Source of the DNA: Hyphomicrobiales bacterium
GTDB taxonomy: Bacteria; Pseudomonadota; Alphaproteobacteria; Rhizobiales; Rhizobiaceae
DNA: 64,000 bases
NCBI GenBank assembly: GCA_900466475.1
Contig: UBMI01000032.1
Coordinates: 1 to 64,000, forward strand
Direction: 5' to 3'
A program made the position numbers and the translations under genes. Under the pieces are notes generated by a model, which saw only the letters and a program-made list of their open reading frames with translations, was not told the DNA's origin and did not search any database. Shown piece after piece: positions 51,506-62,658 of this stretch. Within the stretch, counting starts at the first letter, position 1; each line of letters opens with the position of its first letter.

Positions 51506-51556
51506 CCAGTACGCGGAATTGATCAACGGCAAAAGCTTGTAGTTTAGCCGCCGCTA

Positions 51557-53509
<1,953 letters not shown>

Positions 53510-53671
53510 TCAATCCTCCTCCCCAATGCAGAACTTATATCATGCTGCATTGCATTATAAAGTGTGCAACGGCGCGATCCGCTGCGCGTTGGATTTGCAT
53601 ATGCCCGGTATTTCATATATCCGGCAAAATCAGAAAATAACCGGTAACCGACTGAAATTCCGGCGGAGCTC

Positions 53672-55570
53672 ATGGGTACGTCAAGAGAAGGCAGATGGCG
53701 AAAAAGGATTGGCCCCGCCTCGCGCTGGCTGCCGGCCTTTGCCCGTGTCTCCACGATCGTATTGCTAGCCGGCCTTGCCTTCTTCCTCGCGCTCAGGATC
53801 GCCGCGCCCTATCTTATTTCCACCGGCTTCGTGCGTTCCGGCATCGAGGACGCCCTGTCGAAATGGACGGGCTATCACGCCGAGATCAAGGGCAATCCGG
53901 TTCTCGAATTCTGGCCGACGCCGCGCATCACGCTAAATGACGTCACCATCCGGCAACCGCGTGAAAGCGGCGACAAGCTGCTCGGCCGCATCGAAAGCCT
54001 TTCGGCCGATTTCAGCCTTATCGATGCGCTGCGTGGCCGAACACGCTTCCACCAATTTCACCTGCTGCGACCCAGCCTCGCGCTGACGCGTGATGAGAAC
54101 GGTCTGATCGACTGGAGTTACGCCGGCCTCCTGGCGCGGGCCATCGGTGGGGTGCTGGACGACAGCGGCACCGAGGTTCTCGATCCAAAGCTCGACGCCG
54201 ATATCGGCGCCGTGACGGTCGAGGACGGCATGCTGACCTTGACCGACACACAGACGGGCAATGTCTACCGCTTCGACGACGTCGCGGCCGATATCGCCTG
54301 GCCGAAGCTGTCGAGAGCAATTTCGGCCGTGCTCATTGCACGGCTCAACGGTCAGGACCTGAAGGTCGATTTTTCCTCGGCTGCGCCACTGCTCGTCTTT
54401 GCCGGCAAGAATGCAGAGATGAAAGCCTCGATCGCTTCGAACCTGATGACCGCGCGCTTCCAGGGCGTCGGCAGCATGGTGAGCCTCTCTTCGGTCTCAG
54501 GCAATATCAACGCCAGCTTTCCGGACGTACCGGCCCTCTTGCAATGGTCAGGCCGGTCGATCCCCGGCATCGAGTCGCTCAAGAGCGCATCGGTGACCTC
54601 GGACGTGGCGTCGGTATCCAACGGTTTCCGCTTCAACAATGTCAGCATGACGCTGAACGATGCGAGCGCCACCGGAGTGATGGATCTCACCGTCGCACCC
54701 GGCAAACGGCCGAAGATCGGCGGGACGCTTGCCTTCGATCAGATGAACCTCAAGCCGTTCCTCGATGCCTTCGCGCTCAGACTTGCGGCCGGCGGCCTGG
54801 GCGACATGCTGCTACCGAGCCCTCTTGGACCGCTGCAACTTCTCGATCTGGACGTCCGGCTTTCCGCGCGACAGGCGCAGATGGGGATCTTTTCGCTCGC
54901 GGATGTCGGGGCCAGCGTGATCGTCGCCGGCGAGGAAGCGAAATTCGATATCGGCGACAGCCAGTTCGAGGGCGGCGAAATGACTGCCCATCTGGAGGCG
55001 ACCCGCCGCGATTTCGACGGTGGCGGCAAATTGCAGCTTTCGATCCGCAATGCGGATTTCAATGCTCTTGCCGAAAAATTGCAGCTCAAGGGGCCGCTAC
55101 CGCATGCGACCGGCTCTCTCGACCTTTCACTGCAGACGCCGAAAGCGATCTGGACGACGGGACTTGCCGATGTCACGGGCAAGCTGAAATTCTCGGCGGG
55201 AGCAGGATCCATTCCCGGCGTGGATATTACAGCATTTCGGACGCAGGCTGCGCAGAAGCCTTTCTTCGCCTTGAGCTCTGCCGCAAACGGATCTTTTGCC
55301 TTCAACAAGCTCGATCTCCAGGCCGACTTTACCAACGGCACAGCAGAAATCCACGACGCGCGTTTTGCCGGTTTGGATCAATCGCTGACGCTGTCGGGTC
55401 TCATCACCTATGAGTCCAATGGGCTTGCGCTCTCCGGCTCGCTGGAAGCGACCGACCCGGCGAAGGTGGCCGATCTGCCGCTGCTGCCCTTCTTCATCGG
55501 CGGCTCATGGCCAAACCCGGTCATTTCGCCGGTGCCGCTGTTCAACACACCGACGAAAACCCAGCCCTAG
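53672..55570 (+). CDS. AsmA-family envelope protein
   Basis: A 632-residue protein with one N-terminal membrane helix (near 26-48, STIVLLAGLAFFLALRIAAP) and a large periplasmic part. SGIEDALSKWTGYHAEIKGN and PRITLNDVTI are the AsmA start signature; the C-terminal AsmA_2-like region ends near GLALSGSLEATDPAKVADLP. Such proteins belong to the repeating-beta-groove group thought to move or limit lipids between membranes. Length is in the usual range. It converges on potI with 12 bases between the stops. Confidence 0.85.
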   Translation: MGTSREGRWRKRIGPASRWLPAFARVSTIVLLAGLAFFLALRIAAPYLISTGFVRSGIEDALSKWTGYHAEIKGNPVLEFWPTPRITLNDVTIRQPRESGDKLLGRIESLSADFSLIDALRGRTRFHQFHLLRPSLALTRDENGLIDWSYAGLLARAIGGVLDDSGTEVLDPKLDADIGAVTVEDGMLTLTDTQTGNVYRFDDVAADIAWPKLSRAISAVLIARLNGQDLKVDFSSAAPLLVFAGKNAEMKASIASNLMTARFQGVGSMVSLSSVSGNINASFPDVPALLQWSGRSIPGIESLKSASVTSDVASVSNGFRFNNVSMTLNDASATGVMDLTVAPGKRPKIGGTLAFDQMNLKPFLDAFALRLAAGGLGDMLLPSPLGPLQLLDLDVRLSARQAQMGIFSLADVGASVIVAGEEAKFDIGDSQFEGGEMTAHLEATRRDFDGGGKLQLSIRNADFNALAEKLQLKGPLPHATGSLDLSLQTPKAIWTTGLADVTGKLKFSAGAGSIPGVDITAFRTQAAQKPFFALSSAANGSFAFNKLDLQADFTNGTAEIHDARFAGLDQSLTLSGLITYESNGLALSGSLEATDPAKVADLPLLPFFIGGSWPNPVISPVPLFNTPTKTQP

Positions 55571-55582
55571 CGTCCTTCAGCT

Positions 55583-56401
55583 TTAAGCAGTCGCCGCCGC
55601 AGCCCTCTCATCGCGCTCGCGCTGAACCTCGCGACGCTTGGTAACGACCGACGCGCAGATGACGCCAACCGCCACGATGGCAATCAGGATGGTGCAGACC
55701 GCGTTGATCTCCGGCGTCACGCCGAGGCGTACCTGGCTGTAGATCTTCATCGGCAGCGTGGTCGCGCCCGGCCCGGACGTGAAGCTTGCAATCACGAGAT
55801 CGTCCAGCGACAGGGTGAAAGCCAGGATCCAGCCTGAAAAAACTGCCGGCGATATGATCGGCAGCGTGATTTCGAAAAAGGTGCGCACCGGCGGTGCACC
55901 GAGATCCTGGGCCGCTTCCTCGATCGACTGGTCGAAGCTCAGAAGCCGCGACTGCACGACGACGGCGACGAAGCACATGGTCAGTGTCGTATGCGCCAGC
56001 GTAATGGTCCAGAAGCCGCGGTCAAAGCCGATCGCGACGAAGAGCAGCAGCAGCGACAGGCCGGTGATGACTTCCGGCATGACGAGGGGCGCGTAGACCA
56101 GCCCTGAAAAAAGGATGCGGCCGCGGAAGCGCGTGAAACGAACCAGGGTGATCGCCGCCATGGTGCCGAGGATCGTCGCGAATGTGGCCGACAGCAGGCC
56201 GACACGGATCGTCACCCAGGCCGCATCGAGCAGGGCCTGATTGGAGAGCAGCGAGACATACCATTTGGTCGAGAAGCCGCCCCAGACGGTGACGAGCTTC
56301 GATTCATTGAAGGAGAAGATCACCAGAAGCACGATCGGCAGGTAGAGAAAGGCAAAGCCGAGCACGACGGAGATGATGTTGAAACGGGTCCATCTGAGCA
56401 C
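55583..56401 (-). CDS. potI: Putrescine ABC transporter permease PotI
   Basis: A 272-residue permease with six helices and the EAA loop reading IEEAAQDLGAPPVRTFFEIT. The start is GTG at 56401, three bases after the potH stop. Length and sequence fit PotI (second permease). The C-terminal end is hydrophilic (VVTKRREVQRERDERAAAA). Confidence 0.92.
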   Translation of the reverse strand: MLRWTRFNIISVVLGFAFLYLPIVLLVIFSFNESKLVTVWGGFSTKWYVSLLSNQALLDAAWVTIRVGLLSATFATILGTMAAITLVRFTRFRGRILFSGLVYAPLVMPEVITGLSLLLLFVAIGFDRGFWTITLAHTTLTMCFVAVVVQSRLLSFDQSIEEAAQDLGAPPVRTFFEITLPIISPAVFSGWILAFTLSLDDLVIASFTSGPGATTLPMKIYSQVRLGVTPEINAVCTILIAIVAVGVICASVVTKRREVQRERDERAAAATA

Positions 56402-56404
56402 GGC

Positions 56405-57316
56405 TTATCTCCCTGCCTCATCGGCTTTCGCCTGCACATTCTGGAAGAAGACGATCGGGATCACGAGAATAAGAAGCAGGATCGTCGCCACGGCCGAGGA
56501 AACGGGCCAATCGCGATTGGAATTGAACTCGTTCCAGATCGTCTTGCCGATCATCAGCGTCTGCGAGCCGCCCAACAGGTCCGGGATAACGAATTCGCCG
56601 ACGGCCGGAATGAAGACCAGCATGCAGCCGGCGATGACGCCTGGGATCGACAGCGGGAAGGTGACCCGCCAGAAGGCCCGGATCGGCGTGCAGCCGAGAT
56701 CCTGCGCCGCCTCGATCAGCGTGCCGTCCATCTTTTCCAGCGCCGAATAGAGCGGCAGCACCATGAAGGGCAGATAGGAATAGACGATGCCGATATAGAC
56801 GGCGGTGTTGGTGTTGAGGACGATCAGCGGGTTGTCGATGAGATGCAGCGACAACAGAAGCTGGTTCAGCAGCCCCTCCGGTTTCAGGATGGCAATCCAG
56901 GCATAGACGCGGATCAGGAAGCTCGTCCAGAAGGGAAGGATCACCAGCATCAAGAGCGTCGGGCGCACGTTGCGAGGGGCCTGCGCCATGCCATAGGCGA
57001 TCGGATAGGCGATCAGAAGCGTCAGCAAGGTGGAGATGCCGGCGATGACGACGCTCGAGATATAGGCGTTGAAATAGAGCGGATCGTCCGTCAGGTAGCC
57101 GTAGTTGTCGAGCGAGAAGGTCGAAATCTTGTCCCAGAAACCGGCCCAGCCATCAGCGAGCGCGAAGACCGGCTCATAGGGCGGCATCGCGATCGCCGTC
57201 GCCGACAGCGAAATGCGGAACACGATGAAGAACGGCGCCAGGAAGAAGAGCAGCAGCCAGGCATAGGGAATGATGATGACGAGGCGGTTGTAGAAGCGTG
57301 TGGCAAGCGTTCCCAT
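56405..57316 (-). CDS. potH: Putrescine ABC transporter permease PotH
   Basis: A 303-residue permease; IPYAWLLLFFLAPFFIVFRISLS at the N terminus, a periplasmic loop of about 40 residues after helix 1, and EAA loop LIEAAQDLGCTPIRAFWRVT. First permease of the PotFGHI system. It lies four bases after potG. Confidence 0.92.
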   Translation of the reverse strand: MGTLATRFYNRLVIIIPYAWLLLFFLAPFFIVFRISLSATAIAMPPYEPVFALADGWAGFWDKISTFSLDNYGYLTDDPLYFNAYISSVVIAGISTLLTLLIAYPIAYGMAQAPRNVRPTLLMLVILPFWTSFLIRVYAWIAILKPEGLLNQLLLSLHLIDNPLIVLNTNTAVYIGIVYSYLPFMVLPLYSALEKMDGTLIEAAQDLGCTPIRAFWRVTFPLSIPGVIAGCMLVFIPAVGEFVIPDLLGGSQTLMIGKTIWNEFNSNRDWPVSSAVATILLLILVIPIVFFQNVQAKADEAGR

Positions 57317-57320
57317 GGTC

Positions 57321-58463
57321 TCAATCCTTCAGCAGCACGCCGCCGTCCTCATCGAAGGAGACCCAGACTTCCTGATCGTAGGTGAAGGGGTCATCGACAG
57401 AGCGCTGTGCGTTGAGAGAGGAGGCCTTGACCACATTGCCGTTCGACAATCTGACGTGGAAGACCGTCATGTCGCCGAGATAACCGATGTCCCAGAGCTC
57501 GCCCTTGGCGGCATTGATCGAGGCATTGGCGGGCGCCGTGCGCGTGACGCGAAGCTTTTCCGGGCGGATCGCGAAGCCGAGCGCGGCACCGATGGCCGGC
57601 GCATCGGTCGAGGCAGTGCGGACCGTGAAGCCGCTGTCGACGGCAATCTCGACAGCACCGTTTGCGGCCGTCGTCACCTTGCCGTCGAAAATGTTTACGT
57701 CGCCGATGAAATCCGCAACGAAGCGGCAGTTCGGCGCTTCGTAGATTTCCGCCGGCGTGGCGACCTGCACGACCTTGCCATGGCTCATGACGGCAATGCG
57801 GTCGGCCATTGTCATCGCTTCTTCCTGGTCGTGGGTGACGACCACGAAGGTGAGGCCGAGGCTCTGCTGCAGGTCCATCAGTTCGAACTGGGTTTCCTCG
57901 CGCAGCTTCTTGTCGAGCGCGCCAAGCGGTTCATCGAGCAGCAACACCTTCGGGCGCTTGGCAAGAGAACGGGCAAGGGCGACGCGCTGGCGCTGGCCGC
58001 CGGAAAGCTGGTTGGGTTTGCGGGAAGCGAACTGCTCGAGCTTCACGAGCTTCAGCATCTGCGAGACACGCTCGGCCATTTCGTCCTTCGGCATGCCGTC
58101 CTGCTTGAGCCCGAAGGCGATGTTCTTCTCGACCGTCATGTGCGGGAAAAGTGCGTAGGACTGGAACATCATATTGACCGGCCGCTTGTAGGGCGGCGTA
58201 CCTGAAAGATCGGTGCCATCGAGAATGATCTCGCCCGATGTCGGCTGTTCGAAACCGGCCAGCATGCGCAGCAGTGTAGACTTGCCGCAGCCGGAGGCGC
58301 CGAGCAGCGCGAAGAACTCTCGGTGATATATATTCAGCGACAGATCGTTGACGGCGGTAAAATCGCCGAAGCGCTTGGTGACATTCTTGAAGGCAATGAA
58401 CGGTTTTGCTGATGGATCGGACCAGGGTGCGAATGCGCGGCGAATATTGCCAAGAGACTTCAT
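57321..58463 (-). CDS. potG: Putrescine ABC transporter ATPase PotG
   Basis: A 380-residue ABC ATPase. Walker A LGASGCGKST near 54-63, Q-loop FQSYALFPHM, signature LSGGQRQRVALARSLA, Walker B VLLLDEPLGALD, H-loop VVTHDQEEA, and a C-terminal TOBE domain (about 270-380). All sites intact. A 91-base spacer with strong hairpins separates it from potF. Confidence 0.93.
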   Translation of the reverse strand: MKSLGNIRRAFAPWSDPSAKPFIAFKNVTKRFGDFTAVNDLSLNIYHREFFALLGASGCGKSTLLRMLAGFEQPTSGEIILDGTDLSGTPPYKRPVNMMFQSYALFPHMTVEKNIAFGLKQDGMPKDEMAERVSQMLKLVKLEQFASRKPNQLSGGQRQRVALARSLAKRPKVLLLDEPLGALDKKLREETQFELMDLQQSLGLTFVVVTHDQEEAMTMADRIAVMSHGKVVQVATPAEIYEAPNCRFVADFIGDVNIFDGKVTTAANGAVEIAVDSGFTVRTASTDAPAIGAALGFAIRPEKLRVTRTAPANASINAAKGELWDIGYLGDMTVFHVRLSNGNVVKASSLNAQRSVDDPFTYDQEVWVSFDEDGGVLLKD

Positions 58464-58491
58464 ATTATTCCCCGAAAATACAAGGTTTCAG

Positions 58492-58544
58492 CCGGCCTCG
58501 ACCCGGGCCGGGAATGGAAAGGCCCGGACGTTTCCGTCCGGGCC
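58492..58544 (-). promoter_or_regulatory. Two hairpins between potF and potG
   Basis: GGCCCGGACG (58521-58530) pairs perfectly with CGTCCGGGCC (58535-58544) around TTTC, ten bases after the potF stop. A second dyad CCGGCC/GGCCGG (58492-58511) follows. As at dppA-dppB, this is the position of a message-stabilising or attenuating structure after a binding-protein gene. Confidence 0.68.
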
Positions 58545-58554
58545 GAAATCTCGA

Positions 58555-59652
58555 TTACTGGCCGGTGACGACCTTGGTCCAGATTCGTGTCACCAGTCGC
58601 TGCGTTTTCGGATCGAGCGGCGGCACCGTGAAGAGCTTGGCCATGATCTCCGGCGTCGGATAGATCGCGGTATCGTCGATCACTTCCTTGTCGAGGAATT
58701 GCTGCGAGGCCTTGTTGCCGTTTGCGTAGAAGACGAAGTTGGATGCCTTGGCGGCGACTTCGGGCTTCATCATGTAGTTGATGAATTCATGCGCCTCTTC
58801 GACATGCGGCGCATCCTTCGGAATGCCGAAGACATCGAAGAAAATCTGCGCACCCTGGTTCGGAACCGAATAGTCGACATTCACGCCGGCCTTTGCCTCG
58901 GCTGCACGATCCCGCGCCTGGAAGACGTCGCCCGAAAAGCCGAGCGCAATGCAAATATCGCCGTTGGCGAGCGCGCTGATATATTCGGAGGAGTGGAACT
59001 TGCGAACGAAGGGACGAACGGCGAGCAGGGCCTCCTGCGCCTTGTTCAGGTCCTCCTGCTTCTTGCTGTTCGGATCGAGGCCGAGATAGGCCAGAACGGA
59101 CGGAATGACGTCCGTCGGCGAGTCCAGCATGTAGATGCCGCAATCCTTAAGCTTGGCGGCCTTTGCCGGATCGAACAGCGCATCCCAGTTCGGCTTTTCG
59201 TCCGTGCCGAGTGCGGCCTTTACCTTGTCGACGTTATAGCCGATGCCGGTCGTGCCCCACATATAGTCGACGGAATATTCATTGCCCGGATCGAAGGTGG
59301 CGACGCCCTTCGTCACGACGTCCCACATGTTCGACAGGTTCGGCAGTTTCGACTTGTCGAGTTTCTGGTAAACGCCGGCAGCGATCTGGCGCTGCATGAA
59401 GGAAACTGTGGGAACGACGACGTCATAACCGGTGCCGCCGGCCAGGAGCTTGGTTTCCAGCGTCTCGTTGGAATCGAAGGTGTCGTAGACGACCTTGATA
59501 CCGGTTTCCTTGGTGAAGTCTTCGAGGATCGAGCTGTCGATATAATCGGACCAGTTGTAGACGTTGACGACACGCTCCTGGGCGAAGGCCGGCGCAGCGG
59601 CAAGAAGAGCGACAACGGCAACTGCCGTCAGGTTAGTTATTCTTGACCTCAT
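58555..59652 (-). CDS. potF: Putrescine-binding periplasmic protein PotF
   Basis: A 365-residue polyamine-binding protein. Signal peptide ITNLTAVAVVALLAAAPAFA (cut after FAQ or FA), then ERVVNVYNWSDYIDSSILED, the PotD/PotF signature. The substrate-pocket Trp/Asp positions (NWSDYID, YMWGTTGIGYN, CGIYMLDSP) are kept. The ATG at 59652 has AGGAGA upstream. It heads potFGHI. Confidence 0.93.
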   Translation of the reverse strand: MRSRITNLTAVAVVALLAAAPAFAQERVVNVYNWSDYIDSSILEDFTKETGIKVVYDTFDSNETLETKLLAGGTGYDVVVPTVSFMQRQIAAGVYQKLDKSKLPNLSNMWDVVTKGVATFDPGNEYSVDYMWGTTGIGYNVDKVKAALGTDEKPNWDALFDPAKAAKLKDCGIYMLDSPTDVIPSVLAYLGLDPNSKKQEDLNKAQEALLAVRPFVRKFHSSEYISALANGDICIALGFSGDVFQARDRAAEAKAGVNVDYSVPNQGAQIFFDVFGIPKDAPHVEEAHEFINYMMKPEVAAKASNFVFYANGNKASQQFLDKEVIDDTAIYPTPEIMAKLFTVPPLDPKTQRLVTRIWTKVVTGQ

Positions 59653-59780
59653 GATATCTCCTGTTTTTTTAAAGGTATCGCGCCCCCGGACACCTCTTAT
59701 TCCCTCTGGTTTGGCTGCAGACTAGAAAGGAATTTCTACGCCTACAAGCTCAAAATCCTGCGGCGTCAATGATTTCACAA

Positions 59781-61175
59781 TCACTGGAAATCAAAGCTTC
59801 CGAGACCGGCAGAGGTCTCGTCCAGAGCGAGTGGACGTGTCAGTGGCGGCTCGGCCCGGAAAAGGCATCCGCGCCTTTCACAAAGACGGCAGGCGGGCCC
59901 GACCGCAATTGGTAGAGCATCGCTTCTGCCATAGACCAGACTGTCGCGCAGGGCGGCATCGCAGCCGATCAGCAGAGCCGTGCGCCGCGCCCGTTCGCCG
60001 TACTCCACAACCGGCCCTTCGAGCGTGCGCGCGATCGTCAGGAAAGCCGACCCGTCAGGCATGGTGACCGTCTCGGACAACACCCTGCCCGGCTCAAGAA
60101 AGGCGGTGTGGACATTGAGCTTCGGACAGTTGCCGCCAAAGCGGGCCTGCGGAAAACCCTGGGCGCCCGTTCTGCGAATGACATGGCCCGCAGCATCGGT
60201 TTCCATCAGGAAGAAGGGAATGCCGGCAGATCCGGGACGCTGCAGCATGGCGAGGCGCGACGCGGCCTGGCCGAAGGAGACAGCGAAACGGGCGCGGATG
60301 AGATCGATGTCGTATCGGGTATTCTGGGCGGCAAGAAGAAAGGCCCCGTAGGGCATCAGTAGCGCGAGCGCCGCAGTCCGCGTCAGCTCGAAACGGGCAA
60401 TGCGCCGCGCCTCGTCGGATGACAACGGCAATTCGTCAAGCGCGGCTTCGATTTGAGATCTTAGCGCGAGCCTTGCGACTTCGATGGCTATTTCCTGCGC
60501 CTGGTCCGCCCCCGATAGACGCTCGGACAGAAAAAGACGCATCGAATGACGATCGAAACGCCGGCGCAGGTCCGGCATGACATGGACAGGCAGAATCCGG
60601 ACGCTGATCCCCCGTTCGCTCTTCAGCCAATCCTTCAGACCGGGGCCACCGGCGAGTCCGTTGGCAAAGCCTTCCGCCGCCGCGTCTATCTCGCCGAAAT
60701 AGGCGGGGCGGCGCTCCAGCACTTCCCTGACTTCATCCAGAGGCAGGCGGCCGGAGGCGACGGGCGCAGGGCCTTCGCCCGCCATCAAGGTCGTCAAATC
60801 GGAAAGCCGGGCAGCCTGCTCGCGATAGGCCCGGTAGAGCTTGATCATACCGCCAGCCGCATTGGGCGCGGCATCAGCCACTTCGACAAGCTCGTGCTCA
60901 CCCGGCAGTTCACCCGACAGCAACGGATCGGCGAACACTTCCTTCAACTGGCCAAGGCCGCCGCCGGTTTCGCCCTGTAACTCCTCAAGATCGATGCGGT
61001 AGACGGAAGAGAGCTTGAGCAGCAGTTGCACCGTCAATGGGCGCTGATTGCGTTCGATCAGATTCAGGTAGGAGGGGGAGATTTCCAGCGCCTCGGCCAT
61101 GGCCGTCTGCGTCAGTGCCAGCGCATTGCGGATGCGCCTGACTTTCGGTCCCGCAAATATCTTCCGCTCCGCCAT
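59781..61175 (-). CDS. Short-chain acyl-responsive XRE regulator (RamB/ScfR/PrpR-like), probable aceA regulator
   Basis: A 464-residue regulator. N-terminal Cro/CI helix-turn-helix (IRNALALTQTAMAEALEISP, then SYLNLIERNQRPLT), a middle IrrE/DUF955-like part (about 165-330), and a C-terminal domain with a cysteine cluster GPACRLCERRGCLFRAEPPL near 430-450. This build is that of RamB and ScfR/PrpR, which sense short-chain acyl-CoA and control acetate, propionate and glyoxylate-shunt genes. It is divergent from aceA; the spacer holds repeated TTTACA sites. Regulation of aceA is inferred from family and position. Confidence 0.87.
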   Translation of the reverse strand: MAERKIFAGPKVRRIRNALALTQTAMAEALEISPSYLNLIERNQRPLTVQLLLKLSSVYRIDLEELQGETGGGLGQLKEVFADPLLSGELPGEHELVEVADAAPNAAGGMIKLYRAYREQAARLSDLTTLMAGEGPAPVASGRLPLDEVREVLERRPAYFGEIDAAAEGFANGLAGGPGLKDWLKSERGISVRILPVHVMPDLRRRFDRHSMRLFLSERLSGADQAQEIAIEVARLALRSQIEAALDELPLSSDEARRIARFELTRTAALALLMPYGAFLLAAQNTRYDIDLIRARFAVSFGQAASRLAMLQRPGSAGIPFFLMETDAAGHVIRRTGAQGFPQARFGGNCPKLNVHTAFLEPGRVLSETVTMPDGSAFLTIARTLEGPVVEYGERARRTALLIGCDAALRDSLVYGRSDALPIAVGPACRLCERRGCLFRAEPPLTRPLALDETSAGLGSFDFQ

Positions 61176-61184
61176 GTCACATCC

Positions 61185-61309
61185 TTTACATGCCGAAATT
61201 TACAATCTTTTACAAAGTTACAAATTCATCCTGTAAATCCTTCTCATCCTAACCTCTTTCTGCGTCTGAAATCAAAGGTTTTTCTGGCCATTTTGTCCAT
61301 TTCTGTAAA
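61185..61309. promoter_or_regulatory. TTTACA repeat cluster between the RamB-like gene and aceA
   Basis: TTTACA occurs at 61185-61190, 61199-61204 and 61209-61214, GTTACA at 61217-61222, and the inverse TGTAAA at 61232-61237 and 61304-61309; one more TTTACA lies just inside aceA (61366-61371). Spacing of 8-15 bases suits several regulator dimers on one face. Probable operator of the adjacent regulator. Confidence 0.55.
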
Positions 61310-61355
61310 ATCTGTCATCAGCGCTCAAGCGTTGAAAGCCAAAGAGGAGATTGCC

Positions 61356-62645
61356 ATGACAGATTTTTACAAACTCATCCGTAATGCCCCCGAGGGACGT
61401 TTTGCCGGTATCGAGCGGCCCTATTCCGTTTCCGATGTCGAACGCCTGCGCGGCTCGGTGGCACTCCGCTACACGCTGGCCGAAATGGGAGCTCAGCGCC
61501 TGTGGCAACTTCTGCATGAGGAGGACTTCGTCAACGCGCTTGGCGCGCTTTCCGGCAACCAGGCCATGCAGATGGTGCGCGCCGGGCTGAAAGCGATCTA
61601 TCTTTCCGGCTGGCAGGTCGCCGCCGACGCCAATACCGCGTCATCGATGTATCCGGATCAATCGCTCTATCCCGCCAATGCCGGGCCGGAACTTGCCAAA
61701 CGCATCAACCGCACGCTCCAGCGCGCCGACCAGATCGAGACATCCGAAGGCGACGGGCTTTCGGTCGAAACGTGGTTTGCACCGATCGTCGCCGATGCCG
61801 AAGCCGGTTTCGGTGGGCCGCTCAACGCTTTCGAGATCATGAAAGCCTATATCGAGGCGGGAGCAGCCGGTGTTCATTTCGAGGATCAGCTTGCCTCGGA
61901 AAAGAAATGCGGCCATCTCGGCGGGAAGGTGCTGATCCCGACCGCCGCCCATATCCGCAATCTCGACGCGGCGCGGCTTGCGGCCGATGTCATGGGTGTG
62001 CCGACGCTCATCATCGCCCGCACCGACGCAGAAGCCGCCAAGCTTCTGACCTCAGATATCGACGAGCGCGACCAGCCTTTCGTCGACTATGATGCCGGGC
62101 GAACGGTCGAGGGCTTCTATCAGGTGCGCAATGGGCTGGAACCCTGCATTGCGCGCGCCGTCGCCTATGCATCGCATTGCGACCTCATCTGGTGTGAAAC
62201 GTCGAAGCCGGATCTGGAGCAGGCGCGCCGCTTTGCCGAAGGCGTCCACAAGGTGCATCCCGGCAAGCTACTTGCCTACAATTGCTCGCCGTCCTTCAAC
62301 TGGAAGAAAAACCTCGACGATGCGACGATCGCCAGGTTCCAGCGCGAACTCGGGGCCATGGGATACAAGTTCCAGTTCATCACGCTCGCGGGGTTCCACC
62401 AGTTGAACTACGGCATGTATGAGCTGGCCAGCGGCTATCGCGAGCGGCAGATGGAAGCCTATTGCGAGCTGCAGCAGGCGGAATTCGCAGCGGAACCACG
62501 CGGCTATACCGCCACCAAACATCAGCGCGAAGTCGGCACCGGCTATTTCGACGCCGTGTCGCTGGCGATATCCGGTGGCCGCGCCTCGACGACGGCCATG
62601 GGAGAATCAACCGAACACGCCCAGTTCAAACCGGCTGCCGAGTAG
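61356..62645 (+). CDS. aceA: Isocitrate lyase AceA
   Basis: A 429-residue isocitrate lyase, first enzyme of the glyoxylate shunt: isocitrate to glyoxylate and succinate. The catalytic KKCGHLGGK loop has Cys185; VADAEAGFGGPLNAFE, GVHFEDQLASEKKC, NCSPSFNW and TLAGFHQLNYGMYELA are family signatures. The ATG at 61356 has AGAGGAG upstream; a frame opening at 61026 lies over the divergent regulator gene and is not real. A small protein gene follows after 13 bases. Confidence 0.95.
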   Translation: MTDFYKLIRNAPEGRFAGIERPYSVSDVERLRGSVALRYTLAEMGAQRLWQLLHEEDFVNALGALSGNQAMQMVRAGLKAIYLSGWQVAADANTASSMYPDQSLYPANAGPELAKRINRTLQRADQIETSEGDGLSVETWFAPIVADAEAGFGGPLNAFEIMKAYIEAGAAGVHFEDQLASEKKCGHLGGKVLIPTAAHIRNLDAARLAADVMGVPTLIIARTDAEAAKLLTSDIDERDQPFVDYDAGRTVEGFYQVRNGLEPCIARAVAYASHCDLIWCETSKPDLEQARRFAEGVHKVHPGKLLAYNCSPSFNWKKNLDDATIARFQRELGAMGYKFQFITLAGFHQLNYGMYELASGYRERQMEAYCELQQAEFAAEPRGYTATKHQREVGTGYFDAVSLAISGGRASTTAMGESTEHAQFKPAAE

Positions 62646-62658
62646 AGGAGGAAACGAC

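Noticed and set aside
61026..61355. A 110-codon upstream extension of aceA
   Set aside because: It runs over the start of the divergent regulator gene, and the ATG at 61356 has an excellent ribosome site and matches the normal AceA start.
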